In this document: positions 28,533 through 37,713 of the stretch, piece by piece
How the letters are laid out: each line of letters opens with the position of its first letter
How positions within the stretch are numbered: position 1 is the first letter of the stretch
Source: Planctomycetota bacterium
Lineage (GTDB): Bacteria > Planctomycetota > UBA1135 > UBA2386
Length of the DNA: 37,713 bases
Assembly (NCBI GenBank): GCA_020849665.1
Contig: JADLFX010000032.1
Location: forward strand, 126,311 to 164,023
Reading direction: 5' to 3'
Notes under the pieces: model-generated
Databases searched by the model: none
The model's input: the letters and a program-made list of their open reading frames with translations, nothing else
Told to the model about the DNA's origin: nothing
Translations under genes and position numbers: made by a program

Positions 28533-29510
28533 ATGGGCAGGTATCTGGTCACCGGAGGCGCAGGCTTCCTCGGGTCCCACCTCGCCGCGGCACTGTGCCG
28601 GCGGGGCGACGCAGTCGTGGTCCTGGACGACCTCTCCACTGGCTCGCGCGAACGGCTCGCGGCGTGCGGGGGCGGCGCGGAGTTGGTGGTCGGATCGGCA
28701 GCCGACCGGGACCTCGTGGGCCGCCTGCTCGGCGGCTGCGCGGGCGTGTTCCACCTCGCCGCCAGCGTCGGGGTGGGCCTGCTCGCCAAGCGCCCCGCGG
28801 CCGCGATGGCCAACAACCTCGCGACCAGCGTGGTGGTGCTCGAGGAGGCGGCCGCGCGCGGCGTGCCGTGCCTGTTCACGTCCAGCAGCGAGGTGTACGG
28901 GACACGCGCGCGCCTGCCTCTGCGCGAGGATGCGGCGCTGCAGCTCCCCGCCCTCTCCCAGCCACGCGGCGGCTACGCCTGCAGCAAGGCGGCGGGCGAG
29001 GCGCTGGCGCTGGCCCTGCACCGCGAACGCGGCTTCCGGGTGGTCGTGGCGCGGCTCTTCAACGTGGTCGGGCCGGGCCAGAGTCCCCGCTACGGCATGG
29101 TGCTGCCGCGCTTCGTCCAGCAGGCGCTGCGTGGCGAGCCCCTCACCGTGTACGGCGACGGCGCGCAGACGCGTTGCTTCACGCGCGCCGGAGACGTCGT
29201 CGCGTGTCTCCTGCGCCTCTTCGCCCTGCCCGCGGCCAGCGGGCAGGTGGTGAACGTGGGCAGCGACCAGGAGGTGTCGATCCTGGCGCTCGCGGAACTG
29301 GTGCGCCACGCGACCGGCTCGCCCTCCGCCGTGGTGCACCGGCCTTTCGCCGAGGCGTACCCGGATCTCACCGATGTCGAGCGCAGGGTTCCGGACCTGA
29401 CGCGCCTGCGGGGACTCCTCGGATCCGTGCCGTCGACGCCCATCGCGGACGTGGTGGGCGAGGTGGTGGCGATGCTGCGCACCCCGGCGCTCGTGCCGCC
29501 GCAGGGCTGA
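28533..29510 (+). CDS. NAD-dependent sugar epimerase/dehydratase (extended SDR)
   Basis: 325 residues from ATG 28533. The dinucleotide-binding motif GGAGFLGS is near the N-terminus, followed by VVVLDDLSTGSRERLAACG. Active-site features are SSSEVYGT (serines 117-119) and YACSKAAGE (Tyr148, Lys152), the YxxxK pair. RLFNVVGPGQSPRYGMVLPR, FVQQALRGEPLTVYGDGAQT and RCFTRAGDVVACLLRLF place it among UDP-sugar epimerases and decarboxylases (UDP-glucuronate decarboxylase or GalE-like). It would supply an activated sugar to the nearby glycosyltransferases. Exact substrate cannot be told from motifs alone. It converges with the GT2-TPR gene 16 bases downstream. Confidence 0.9.
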   Translation: MGRYLVTGGAGFLGSHLAAALCRRGDAVVVLDDLSTGSRERLAACGGGAELVVGSAADRDLVGRLLGGCAGVFHLAASVGVGLLAKRPAAAMANNLATSVVVLEEAAARGVPCLFTSSSEVYGTRARLPLREDAALQLPALSQPRGGYACSKAAGEALALALHRERGFRVVVARLFNVVGPGQSPRYGMVLPRFVQQALRGEPLTVYGDGAQTRCFTRAGDVVACLLRLFALPAASGQVVNVGSDQEVSILALAELVRHATGSPSAVVHRPFAEAYPDLTDVERRVPDLTRLRGLLGSVPSTPIADVVGEVVAMLRTPALVPPQG

Positions 29511-29526
29511 GCCGGGCACTCCGGTC

Positions 29527-30993
29527 TCAGCGGGCGAGCGCGCGCCGTACCGGCTCGGGTACGGCATGGCCGGCCCGCTCGAGGGCATCCGCCATGGCGC
29601 CGAGGTTGGCGCGGGCGGGGCCGGCCGCGGCCGCGCGCGCGGCCGCACGGGTCGCGGCCTGGAGCGCCTCCGCCGTCCGGCCCAGGCGCCACAGCGCGAT
29701 CCCCAGGTTGGTGAGCGCATCCGGATCGCCGCCGCGGTGCGCGGCCGCGAACGAATCCGCCGCCGCCGCGAATGCGCCGCGGGCCAGGTGCAGGGCCCCC
29801 TGGAGGTTGGCGGCGTCCGCCCGTCCGGGATCGAGTTCGCGGAGCCAGCCCACATGGCGTTCGGCGTCCTCGAGCCGGCCCGCGTCGAGGTGCACGCGCG
29901 CGAAGTGCGCGAGCGTCGCGGCGGCGAGTCCGGGCTCCGGATGGGTGCGCACGAAGAGCTCCGCGAGCGCGGCTTCGGCCGCCTCGAACTCGCGGGCCTC
30001 GAGCCGCAGCCGTGCCTCCAGGGCCAGCGCGCGCGGCAGGTTGGGGCACGCGGCGCGGAAGTGCCGCAGGTGCGCGCGGGCCGCCGCGACGTCGCCGCGC
30101 AGCGCCGCCGCGTTGGCCAGGAGCAGCGGCCCGTCCACCCACGCCGGATGCCGGCCGAGACCGAGGCGAGCCCAATGCTCCGCGGCCAGGTGCTCGCCGG
30201 CCTGTTCGGCCGCGAGGGCGCGCGCGGCCGGGTCGTCCTGCCACTTGCCCGCGAAGATGCGGCCCCGCTCGGCGAGCACCTGCCCGTAGTCGACGCCCAG
30301 GGCGCGGAACGTCCGATGGCCATGATGGTGCAGGAACGCGTCGCGCACGATGCCAAGACGCATCCCCGCGAGGCGCGCGCGCAGGCAGTAGTCGTCGTCC
30401 TCGTAGTTGCCGATGCCGAAGCGGTCGTCCAGGGGACCCAGTCGTTGCCAGGTGTCGCGCGGCAGGAGCCAGCAGAGTCCGGCCAGCGTGGACGCATCCT
30501 CGACGATGCCGCCGCAGGAGCGCGCCAGCTCCGCCGCCACCGCGGCTCGGCCGCGGGCATCCAGTCCGCGGTCGCCGACCGCCACGCGTTGGGGGCCCTT
30601 CACGTGGTTGCTGACCGGCGCCACCATCCCCAGGCGCTCGTCCCCGCGGAGCGCGGCGAGCAGGCGTTCCAGCAGATCCTCGGCGGCCAGGGTGTCGTTG
30701 TTGAGGACCAGGAAGAGCTCGCCCGTCGCGTGCGCGAGTCCCTGGTTGACCCCGCCCGCGAAGCCGAGATTGCGGGGCTGGCGCAGCACGCGCACGCCGG
30801 GGAACTCGCGGTCGAGGCTGGGGGTGGCGTCCTCGCTGGCGTTGTCGACGACCAGGATCTCCAGGTCGAACCCGCCGCGCTGCGCCTGCAGGGTCTGCAG
30901 GCAGGCGCGTGTGTCCTCCACCCCGTTCCAGCAGGGGATGATCGCCGAGATCCTCACCTTGTGGGGATCGGCATTCCGCCGCGCGTCTCCCAA
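29527..30993 (-). CDS. GT2 glycosyltransferase fused to TPR repeats
   Basis: 488 residues if started at TTG 30993; GTG 30957 is the other choice and neither has a clear ribosome site. Residues 13-240 are a GT2 domain of the WbbL/rhamnosyltransferase type. It contains ISAIIPCWNGVEDTRACLQ, LEILVVDNASEDATPSLD, NLGFAGGVNQGLAHATGELF and LVLNNDTLAAEDLLERLLAA, then FGIGNYEDDDYCLRARLAGM with the acidic catalytic cluster. From about 265 to the end there are TPR-like helical pairs (HFARVHLDAGRLEDAERHVG, ANLQGALHLARGAFAAAADS, TNLGIALWRLGRTAEALQAA), which likely mediate protein contacts. The role is in glycan or glycoprotein synthesis; acceptor unknown. Confidence 0.85.
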   Translation of the reverse strand: MGDARRNADPHKVRISAIIPCWNGVEDTRACLQTLQAQRGGFDLEILVVDNASEDATPSLDREFPGVRVLRQPRNLGFAGGVNQGLAHATGELFLVLNNDTLAAEDLLERLLAALRGDERLGMVAPVSNHVKGPQRVAVGDRGLDARGRAAVAAELARSCGGIVEDASTLAGLCWLLPRDTWQRLGPLDDRFGIGNYEDDDYCLRARLAGMRLGIVRDAFLHHHGHRTFRALGVDYGQVLAERGRIFAGKWQDDPAARALAAEQAGEHLAAEHWARLGLGRHPAWVDGPLLLANAAALRGDVAAARAHLRHFRAACPNLPRALALEARLRLEAREFEAAEAALAELFVRTHPEPGLAAATLAHFARVHLDAGRLEDAERHVGWLRELDPGRADAANLQGALHLARGAFAAAADSFAAAHRGGDPDALTNLGIALWRLGRTAEALQAATRAAARAAAAGPARANLGAMADALERAGHAVPEPVRRALAR

Positions 30994-30999
30994 CCCTCA

Positions 31000-31559
31000 G
31001 GGTGAATCACGCCCAGGTGGCGGAACCGGTGGGCGGGACCACCGCCGGGGGGGCGAAGAACCGCGAAGACGGACGGCCGCGCCACACCGGCGCTACTCAC
31101 CTGCACACTTGCACACCTCGCTCACTGCACTTGGGCTCGCCTCCCAATGCGTGTGGCCCGGCGTGGCGCGGCCTCCATCACGGTATTCCTCGCTCGTCAC
31201 GCTCCCCGCCATGGGACTGGCTGGATCGGCTTGGATCCTGCCGGTCGCCTCGGGAGGTGCGCACCGAGGTCCGCGGGTTCGGGTCGAATCCCGGACTTCG
31301 CAGACGGGGTTCGGACAGTTCAAAGAGCGTGCCACTAACCCCGATCCGACCGCGGACACGATGCCCAAGCTTCGATGGGACAATCGGTTGACTTTGGTTC
31401 GGGCACCCATCGGACCCCGTCCGGGATCCGAACGAATCATGTTTGGGACAGGTCATTCCTGATGTTGGGACGGATCGGAACGGTTCCGGGCGCCCGCAGG
31501 GTGGGCGTTGGCCAGGGCCGACATCCACGCTACGCTCCCCGCCCTTTTCGTGGGCCCAC
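31000..31559. other. Gene-free stretch of about 560 bases
   Basis: Between the divergent GT2-TPR and pseudouridine synthase genes. Composition is less GC-rich than neighbours, especially 31290-31460. Short open frames on both strands lack protein character. A GGGTTCGGGTCGAATCCC segment at about 31277 resembles a tRNA T arm, but no cloverleaf surrounds it. TTGACT at 31388 could be a -35 box; no good -10 follows. A GGAAC-G-GTTCC palindrome lies at about 31477-31487. Confidence 0.45.
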
Positions 31560-32549
31560 TTGCTGCGCATCCCGGTCGCTGAAACCCAACAAGGCATCCT
31601 GCTCCAGGACCTGCTCGAAGCCCACTGGCCCGATGCCCACCGGGCCGCGCTTCGGGGCCTGGTGCGGGACGGGCGTGTGCGCGTGAACCGACAGCCCGCG
31701 CGCCCGCAGCAGAGGCTCAGGCCCGGCGATCTGGTGGAGGTCGATGCGGAACACGACCCCGGGGCCCTGCGGGCGTCACGCGCGGCGGCCGCGCGCGACG
31801 GGCTCGCGGTGCTCTACGAGGATCCCGCGCTCCTGGTGATCGACAAGCCCGCCGGGCTGCCCACGGTCCCGGACCGCGTCCGCTCGCCGGACTCGGTGCA
31901 CGCGCGGCTCCCCGCCCTGCGCCCCGGTGCGGACCTGCGCATCGTCCATCGCCTCGACCGCGACACGTCCGGCTGCCTGCTGCTCGCCAAGGGTGTGGCC
32001 GCGGCGCGCGCGCTCGACGTCGCGTTCCGCGAGCGACGCGTGCGGAAGGAGTACCTGGCCTTGGTGCTCGGCGAGCTGAGCGAGGCCCGCAGCGAGGTGC
32101 ATCGCGCTCTCGGTCCGGACCCTCGCCGCCCCGGCAAGATGGTCGTGGTGGCCGCCGATGCGCGGCGGGCACGGCCGGCGCACAGCGAGATCGTGATCGA
32201 GGAGCGTTTCGCCCGCTATACCCTGGTGCGCGTGATTCCCCACACCGGCCGCACCCACCAGATCCGCGTGCACCTCTCCTCGCTGCACCATCCCATCGTC
32301 GGCGATGCGGACTATGGCGGCGGAGAAGGCCTGCGCCTCTCGGAGCTCAAGCCCGGCTACAAGCAGCGGCGCGGCGTGACGGAACGCCCGCTGGTGGCGC
32401 GTGCCTTCCTGCACGCGCAGCGCGTGACCCTGGAGAGCCCGGCCGGCGGCGCCGTCGCGGTCGCGGCCCCGCTGCCGCGCGACCTCGAGACAGTGCTGGA
32501 GAAACTGCGGCGCTTCGCGCCGCCCAGACGGAGGACGCCATGCGGTTGA
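31560..32549 (+). CDS. RluA-family rRNA/tRNA pseudouridine synthase
   Basis: About 329 residues from TTG 31560; an in-frame ATG at 31443 would add 39 Gly/Pro-rich residues of no protein character, so the start is uncertain. An S4 RNA-binding domain (about 15-70: LQDLLEAHWPDAHRAALRGL, RDGRVRVNRQPARPQQRLRP) precedes the catalytic domain. That domain contains VLYEDPALLVIDKPAGLPTV and the active-site HRLDRDTSGCLLLAK with the nucleophilic Asp. RVIPHTGRTHQIRVHLSSLH and HPIVGDADYGGG follow. It converts uridine to pseudouridine in rRNA or tRNA; the target site is not predictable. Its last 10 bases overlap truD, so two different pseudouridine synthases are co-translated. Confidence 0.88.
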   Translation: MLRIPVAETQQGILLQDLLEAHWPDAHRAALRGLVRDGRVRVNRQPARPQQRLRPGDLVEVDAEHDPGALRASRAAAARDGLAVLYEDPALLVIDKPAGLPTVPDRVRSPDSVHARLPALRPGADLRIVHRLDRDTSGCLLLAKGVAAARALDVAFRERRVRKEYLALVLGELSEARSEVHRALGPDPRRPGKMVVVAADARRARPAHSEIVIEERFARYTLVRVIPHTGRTHQIRVHLSSLHHPIVGDADYGGGEGLRLSELKPGYKQRRGVTERPLVARAFLHAQRVTLESPAGGAVAVAAPLPRDLETVLEKLRRFAPPRRRTPCG

Positions 32550-33891
32550 AGGTCGCGCCAGAGGACTTCCAGGTGCGCGAGGTGCTGACCTTCCCGGAGC
32601 ATCCGGAAGGCGCGTACTTCGTGCATCGCATGCGCAAGGAGAAGCTCGACACGATGCAGGCGCTGCAACTCCTGGTGAAGCACACCGGGGTGTCGCGCGC
32701 GGACATCGCCTTCGCCGGGCTCAAGGACCGCCAGGCGCAGACCGAGCAGTGGATCAGCGTGCGCGGCCGCCGCGTGGACATCGACGCGCCAGGGCTCGAG
32801 GTGCGCTGCGTCGGCCGCTCGACCGAGCCCATCACGAGCCACCTCAGCGCGGGCAACGAATTCCGCATCGTGGTCCGCAGCCTCTCGCTCTTCGAAGCGG
32901 CGCGCCTGCGCCGCAACCTGCCCTCGCTGCTCAAGGCAGGGTTCCCGAACTACTTCGACGACCAGCGCTTCGGCTGCCTGCGCCACGGCCAGGGGTTCGC
33001 CATGCGCTCGCTGCTGCGTGGCGACCCGGAGCGGGCCCTGCAGCGGATCCTCGCGCGCCCGTCGCGCGTGGCGATCTCGGGCGACGTGCGGCTCAAGCGC
33101 TTCCTGCAGGAGCACTGGGGCGAGTGGGATCTCCTGCTCCGGGTGGCCAGGGGACCGCTCTACCGCAACGCGTTCGAGCGGCTGGCCGCGCATCCAGGCG
33201 ACTTCCGTGGCGCCCTCGCCGAACTGCCGCTCCGCCTGCGCCTGATCCACGCGTTCGCCTACCAGTCGTTCCTCTGGAACCGCGCGGTGAGCCGCTTCCT
33301 CCGGCCGATGGTCCTCGAGCGCGAGCGCGTCGAGCTGACCACCGAGGCCGGCACCTTCCTCGGCTGGCGCTACCTCAAGGAGGACATGGTGGCCCGCCTG
33401 CGTACGGCCCGCACCCCGCTCTGGGCGCCGGACGGCGAGGGCGGCGATCCGGGGTTCCGGCGTGCGATGGCCACGGTGCTCGACGAGGACGGCATCACCG
33501 AGGAGATGGTCCGCCAGCATCAGGTGCCGGGCATGATCTGGAAGGAGGAGGCGCGCCCCCTGCTCGTGATGCCTGGGGCCTTCCAGGCCGGCGCGCTCCT
33601 GCCGGACGACCTGGCCCCGGGCTTCCACCGCATCACGCTCTCGTTCCGGCTGCCGCGCGGTGCGTACGCCACCATGCTGATCAAGCGGCTCTTCGCGCGT
33701 CCCCCCGAGCCGCGCACCGACCGTGAGCGGCCTCCGCGCGAGTTCTTCGGCCCGCCGGGCGGCAGGGGTCGCCGCGGACCTGGGGGCGGCTACCGCTCGG
33801 GATCGGGCGGCTACCGCCCCGGACCCGGCGGCTCGCGCCGCCCGCCGGGAACGGGACGCCCCACCCGGCGACCTTCGCGAGACTCCAAGCC

Positions 33892-33916
<25 letters not shown>
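32540..33916 (+). CDS. truD: tRNA pseudouridine synthase D with Gly/Arg-rich tail
   Basis: 458 residues from ATG 32540, with GGAGG at 32530-32534. The TruD catalytic motif IAFAGLKDRQAQTEQWISV places Asp63 as nucleophile. FPNYFDDQRFGCLRHGQG is the second family signature and HAFAYQSFLWNRAVSRFL the third; the family's inserted domain lies in between. The enzyme makes pseudouridine 13 in tRNA-Glu in E. coli, and a tRNA-Glu gene happens to be nearby. From about residue 397 the chain ends in a 60-residue tail of Gly, Arg, Pro and Tyr (GGRGRRGPGGGYRSGSGG) not found in ordinary TruD, probably a disordered RNA-binding tail. It overlaps mtnP by 25 bases. Confidence 0.93.
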
Positions 33917-34758
<842 letters not shown>

Positions 34759-34765
34759 GCCTTCG

Positions 34766-34783
34766 GGCCGCGGCGCCGCGGCC
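34766..34783. terminator. Possible bidirectional hairpin between mtnP and the SpeE-like gene
   Basis: GGCCGCGGC-GCCGCGGCC is an 18-base perfect palindrome in the 70-base gap between two convergent stops. It could form a strong hairpin. There is no T-run on either side, so termination would need Rho or hairpin stability alone. Confidence 0.35.
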
Positions 34784-34828
34784 GCACCGGGAACGCGGAC
34801 GGAGCCCGGCCCGGACCCCCGGGCGGAC

Positions 34829-37713
34829 TCAGCCGCGGCGCGAGCGCAGCAGCAGGATCGACTGCTCGAGCAGCTGGTGGAGCCGCGCCGCATCCGGGTC
34901 GCTGTCGCGTGCGGCGCGGATGTGGCGCGCCCCCGCCTCGGCCTGCCCCGAGCGTTGCAGCGCCACGCCCAGTGCGTGGCGGGCCAGCGCGTCGAACCCG
35001 TAGCGCTGCACCAGAGGGTCGAGACACTGTGCCGCGTCCGCGGGCCGATCCAGGAGCAGGAGCACCAGACCCAGGCGCCGGACCGCCTCGGCCGGTGGGT
35101 CAGGGCGTGCCGCCGCGGCCCGCAGGTGGCTCGCCGCCTGTTCGAGACGCCCTTCCTCCATCGCCACACGGCCGGCCTCGAGCTGGGCCACGGCCAGGTC
35201 GGGACGCACCCGCAACCCCTCGGCGGCGCGCTGCGCGAGCAGCCGCGAGAAGCCGAGGTTGTGGCGCAGATCATGGTTCTCCGGCCACAGGAGGAGTCCT
35301 TCGCGGAACGCGATCTCGGCCTTCGATGCGCCCGTCGGGTACCAGAGCTCGATCTGCCCGCGCATCATCCAGATCGAGCTCCGCTCCGCCCGCTCCAGCG
35401 CCAGGCGCTGCCCGGGCGTGGGTTCCGGCGCGAGCAACGCCGCCGCGCTCTCGCGCGCGGCCACGAGGTCGTCGATCACCGAGCGTTCCTCGGTCACGAA
35501 CTCGCGTGTGAACTCGATCCGGGGCTGGTCGTCGGTGTTCAGGGGCGCGCCCGCCACGTAGCGCCGCAGGGTCGGACCGCTCAGCAGGTGCCGCCCGAGC
35601 AGGACGTACGGGTCGTCGAGATTGGACTCGCGCAGGTCGGCCGCGATGCCGGGGTGCGCCATCCGTGCCGCGAGCTGTCCCGGGTCGACGCGCAGCGGGA
35701 GCTTGGTCGCCAGCAGGCAGAAGTGCTGCGGGTTGCAGTACCAGAGCGATGCCTCGGGAAAGGCCTCGAGCATGCTGGCGCAGAGCATCCGCCACTCGTC
35801 GCGCAGCAGCGACGCCTGGGTCATCCACGCCACGATCACGCCGTCCGGGGCCAGCCGCTCGCGGCAGAGCCGGTAGAAGTCCACGGTGTAGAGGTTCGCG
35901 GAATAGCGTGGGTGGATCGCGTTGAACGAGATCACGTCGTACGGAGTGCGGCTGGCCAGGAGCAGGTTGCGGCCATCCCCCTGGATGAAGCGGACGTTGT
36001 CCTCGGCCAGCACGTCGTGGTTCACGTGCCGGAAGTGCCTCGCGGTCTCGCGCTCGTAGGCCAGCATCTCGACCACGTCGACCTGGACGGCCGGGTAGCG
36101 GCTGCATCCCCACGCGGTCGATCCCATGCCGAAGCCGACGACCAGGACCCGGCGCGGCTCGCGGTGCAGGAGCATCGGCAGGTGCGAGAGCATGCGATGC
36201 ACCTGCATGTCCATGTAGTTGTCGCCGGCCGTGGTGATGCCGTTGAGGTTGAGCTCGCGCGTACCCGAACGCCGCTCGATCACCGCGAGCGACGCACCCA
36301 CGCCCTCGTGGGCATCGAGCAGGCGGTACGCCCCCGGCTCGGCGCGGAACCAGGAGCTGCGCAGGATCATCGGTTCCGTCCGGACCAGGAGCGTCGCCAG
36401 GAGGCCTCCCACGAGAGCGGTGGCGGCCAAGGCGCGCGGTACCGGGTTGCGCGCGGCGCAGCGCAGCAGCACGAGCGCACCGACCACGTACGGCAGCGTC
36501 AGGGCGAGGATCGCGCGTTCCAGTCCGAGGAGCGGGATGAGCGCGTAGCCCGCGACCAGCGATCCGGCGATCGCTCCGGCGGTGTTGCCGGCCAGCAGCC
36601 TGCCCACACCGCCCGCCACCGCGCCGCCGCCTCCGAGGTACGCCTGGCTGGCCAGGGGGAACGCCATGCCCATGCAGAACGTGGGAACCAGCAGCACGAC
36701 GCCGCACTGCACGAGCTTGAACGCCGCGCTGCCGAGCACACCGGTCGACTGGAGGTCGTGCCACCAGCCGCCGGCCCCGAGTCCATGCAAGGCGCGGAAG
36801 AGCGGCACACTCGCGCCGGCCGACACCGCGATCCCGAGCTGCAGCAGCGCCAATACGACCAGGGGATCGCGCACGGACGCCGCCAGCCGCGCGCCCAGCA
36901 GGCTGCCTGCCCCGAGGCCCGCGAGGAAGCACGTGAGGATGGCGGTGAAGGCCCATGTGTCGATGCTGACGAAGTACATGAGGCTCCGGGTCCACAGCAC
37001 CTCCAGCGCCAGCGCCGCGAACCCCGAGAGCGCGAAGGCGAGCCAGACCGCGCGGCGCACGCGCGGTGCGACGCTGGGGCCGGTACCGCGAGCGTCGTCT
37101 GCCGGGACTCCGCTCGCCCCGCCTTCCCGAGCGCGCAGGCGGAGTGCGAGGATCCCGACCAGGAGGTTCGCGGCGGCTGCGGCCAGGAGGGTCCCACGCA
37201 GGCCGAGGCGTTCGAGCAGCACGAATCCGGTCACGAAGCAGCCGGCCATCGCTCCCAGGGTGTTCACCGCGTAGAGCGTTCCGGCACCGAGGCCCACGGA
37301 ACCGCTGCCCGGGACCACGGCTCGTGCCAACGCCGGGGTGGTGGCTCCCATCAGCGTCGTGGGCACGAGCAGCACCGCCGCGGCCAGGAGCGAACGCAGC
37401 CCGAGCACACCGCCCGGCGAGCCTTCCACGAGTGGCCAGACGGCGCGGAACACGCCGTCGCAGGCATCCATGAGCGAGGGGAGCAGGAGGGCCCAGGCCC
37501 CGATGCACAGTTCACAGACGCCGTACACGCGCAATCCCGGGAGGCGCGTGCGATCCAGGATGCGGCCGCCGATCCAGCTCCCGAGTGCCAGGCCGGCCAT
37601 GAACACCGCCAGCACGGTGCTCACCGCGTGGATGGTCGTGCCCAGGACGACGCCGAACATCCGGCTCCAGACCACCTGGTACATCAGTCCGCTCGCGCCG
37701 GTGGCGAAGAAGA
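34829..37713 (-). CDS. Membrane-anchored spermidine-synthase-like methyltransferase-fold protein with TPR tail (5' end cut)
   Basis: At least 960 residues; the frame is open through the right edge (FFATGASGLMYQVVWSRMFG reads into the border), so the true start lies outside. The N-terminal half has about a dozen membrane helices of the fused MFS/SpeE type (STVLAVFMAGLALGSWIGGR, TTLMGATTPALARAV, LFALSGFAALALEVLWTRSL-like segments). A SpeE-like Rossmann domain follows: RRVLVVGFGMGSTAWGCSRY, DVVEMLAYERETARHFRHVN, VRFIQGDGRNLLLASRTPYD and VISFNAIHPRYSANLYTVDF. The last 200 residues are TPR-like helices (AVAQLEAGRVAMEEGRLEQA, LARHALGVALQRSGQAEAG). Such fusions are common in Planctomycetota and other soil and aquatic bacteria, and true polyamine synthesis by them is unproven. 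Confidence 0.87.
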   Translation of the reverse strand, partial: FFATGASGLMYQVVWSRMFGVVLGTTIHAVSTVLAVFMAGLALGSWIGGRILDRTRLPGLRVYGVCELCIGAWALLLPSLMDACDGVFRAVWPLVEGSPGGVLGLRSLLAAAVLLVPTTLMGATTPALARAVVPGSGSVGLGAGTLYAVNTLGAMAGCFVTGFVLLERLGLRGTLLAAAAANLLVGILALRLRAREGGASGVPADDARGTGPSVAPRVRRAVWLAFALSGFAALALEVLWTRSLMYFVSIDTWAFTAILTCFLAGLGAGSLLGARLAASVRDPLVVLALLQLGIAVSAGASVPLFRALHGLGAGGWWHDLQSTGVLGSAAFKLVQCGVVLLVPTFCMGMAFPLASQAYLGGGGAVAGGVGRLLAGNTAGAIAGSLVAGYALIPLLGLERAILALTLPYVVGALVLLRCAARNPVPRALAATALVGGLLATLLVRTEPMILRSSWFRAEPGAYRLLDAHEGVGASLAVIERRSGTRELNLNGITTAGDNYMDMQVHRMLSHLPMLLHREPRRVLVVGFGMGSTAWGCSRYPAVQVDVVEMLAYERETARHFRHVNHDVLAEDNVRFIQGDGRNLLLASRTPYDVISFNAIHPRYSANLYTVDFYRLCRERLAPDGVIVAWMTQASLLRDEWRMLCASMLEAFPEASLWYCNPQHFCLLATKLPLRVDPGQLAARMAHPGIAADLRESNLDDPYVLLGRHLLSGPTLRRYVAGAPLNTDDQPRIEFTREFVTEERSVIDDLVAARESAAALLAPEPTPGQRLALERAERSSIWMMRGQIELWYPTGASKAEIAFREGLLLWPENHDLRHNLGFSRLLAQRAAEGLRVRPDLAVAQLEAGRVAMEEGRLEQAASHLRAAAARPDPPAEAVRRLGLVLLLLDRPADAAQCLDPLVQRYGFDALARHALGVALQRSGQAEAGARHIRAARDSDPDAARLHQLLEQSILLLRSRRG

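Noticed and set aside
31270..31310. tRNA fragment suggested by a T-arm-like GGTTCGGGTCGAATCCC stretch
   Set aside because: No anticodon arm or acceptor pairing could be found around it, and the loop length is wrong.

Overview
This window looks like chromosomal DNA from a very GC-rich (roughly 70%) Gram-negative bacterium. An LPS-type surface-glycan cluster, many GTG/TTG starts, tight stop/start overlaps and several domain fusions (GIDE-LemA, PDZ-PDZ-thioredoxin, glycosyltransferase-TPR, SpeE-MFS-TPR) fit a high-GC Planctomycetota lineage best. Myxococcota or a related group is possible; the phylum call is inference from gene style, not a search.

Left part (1-4.3 kb): the 3' end of cysS meets a convergent gene (410-1687, minus) for a secreted ThuA/amidotransferase-like protein. 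One TGA (1304-1306) interrupts this otherwise intact frame. Immediately upstream and divergent lies a clear selenocysteine tRNA gene (selC, 1868-1966, anticodon UCA) with its own promoter. A UGA-interrupted gene beside selC, with a hairpin just after the UGA, makes a new selenoprotein the leading explanation; this is the main discovery candidate. An acyl-carrier protein, a GIDE-LemA membrane protein and an amidohydrolase follow.

Accessory region (4.3-12.3 kb): seven minus-strand genes, mostly of unknown function. They are two tandem acidic-tailed paralogues, a HEXXH metallopeptidase-like protein, a 162-residue protein, a 513-residue orphan, a lower-GC coiled-coil protein with 21-residue repeats, and a 372-residue orphan. 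A LuxR-type regulator is divergent from them. The intergenic spacer between regulator and operon carries a palindrome with the same half-sites and 3-nt spacing as one between selC and the selenoprotein candidate.

Middle (12.5-18.9 kb): a large PMT-like glycosyltransferase, a urate-hydroxylase-like (PuuD-type) membrane protein, two identical hairpin repeats, an 84-bp tandem repeat array, and a minus-strand operon of GT87 mannosyltransferase-like protein, MazG and a small cytochrome c.

Surface-glycan operon (18.95-25.7 kb, plus): seven overlapping genes including glycosyltransferases of families GT2, GT4 (two), CgeB-like and GT9, and a WaaP/Kdo-kinase-like protein, consistent with LPS core assembly. 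A dGTPase-like HD protein converges on it.

Right part (26.9-37.7 kb): tRNA-Glu(CUC), PDZ-PDZ-thioredoxin protein, NAD-dependent sugar epimerase, GT2-TPR protein, two pseudouridine synthases (RluA family and TruD), MTA/purine phosphorylase, and a partial membrane-anchored spermidine-synthase-like protein running off the right edge. No insertion sequence, CRISPR array, rRNA or phage gene is visible.
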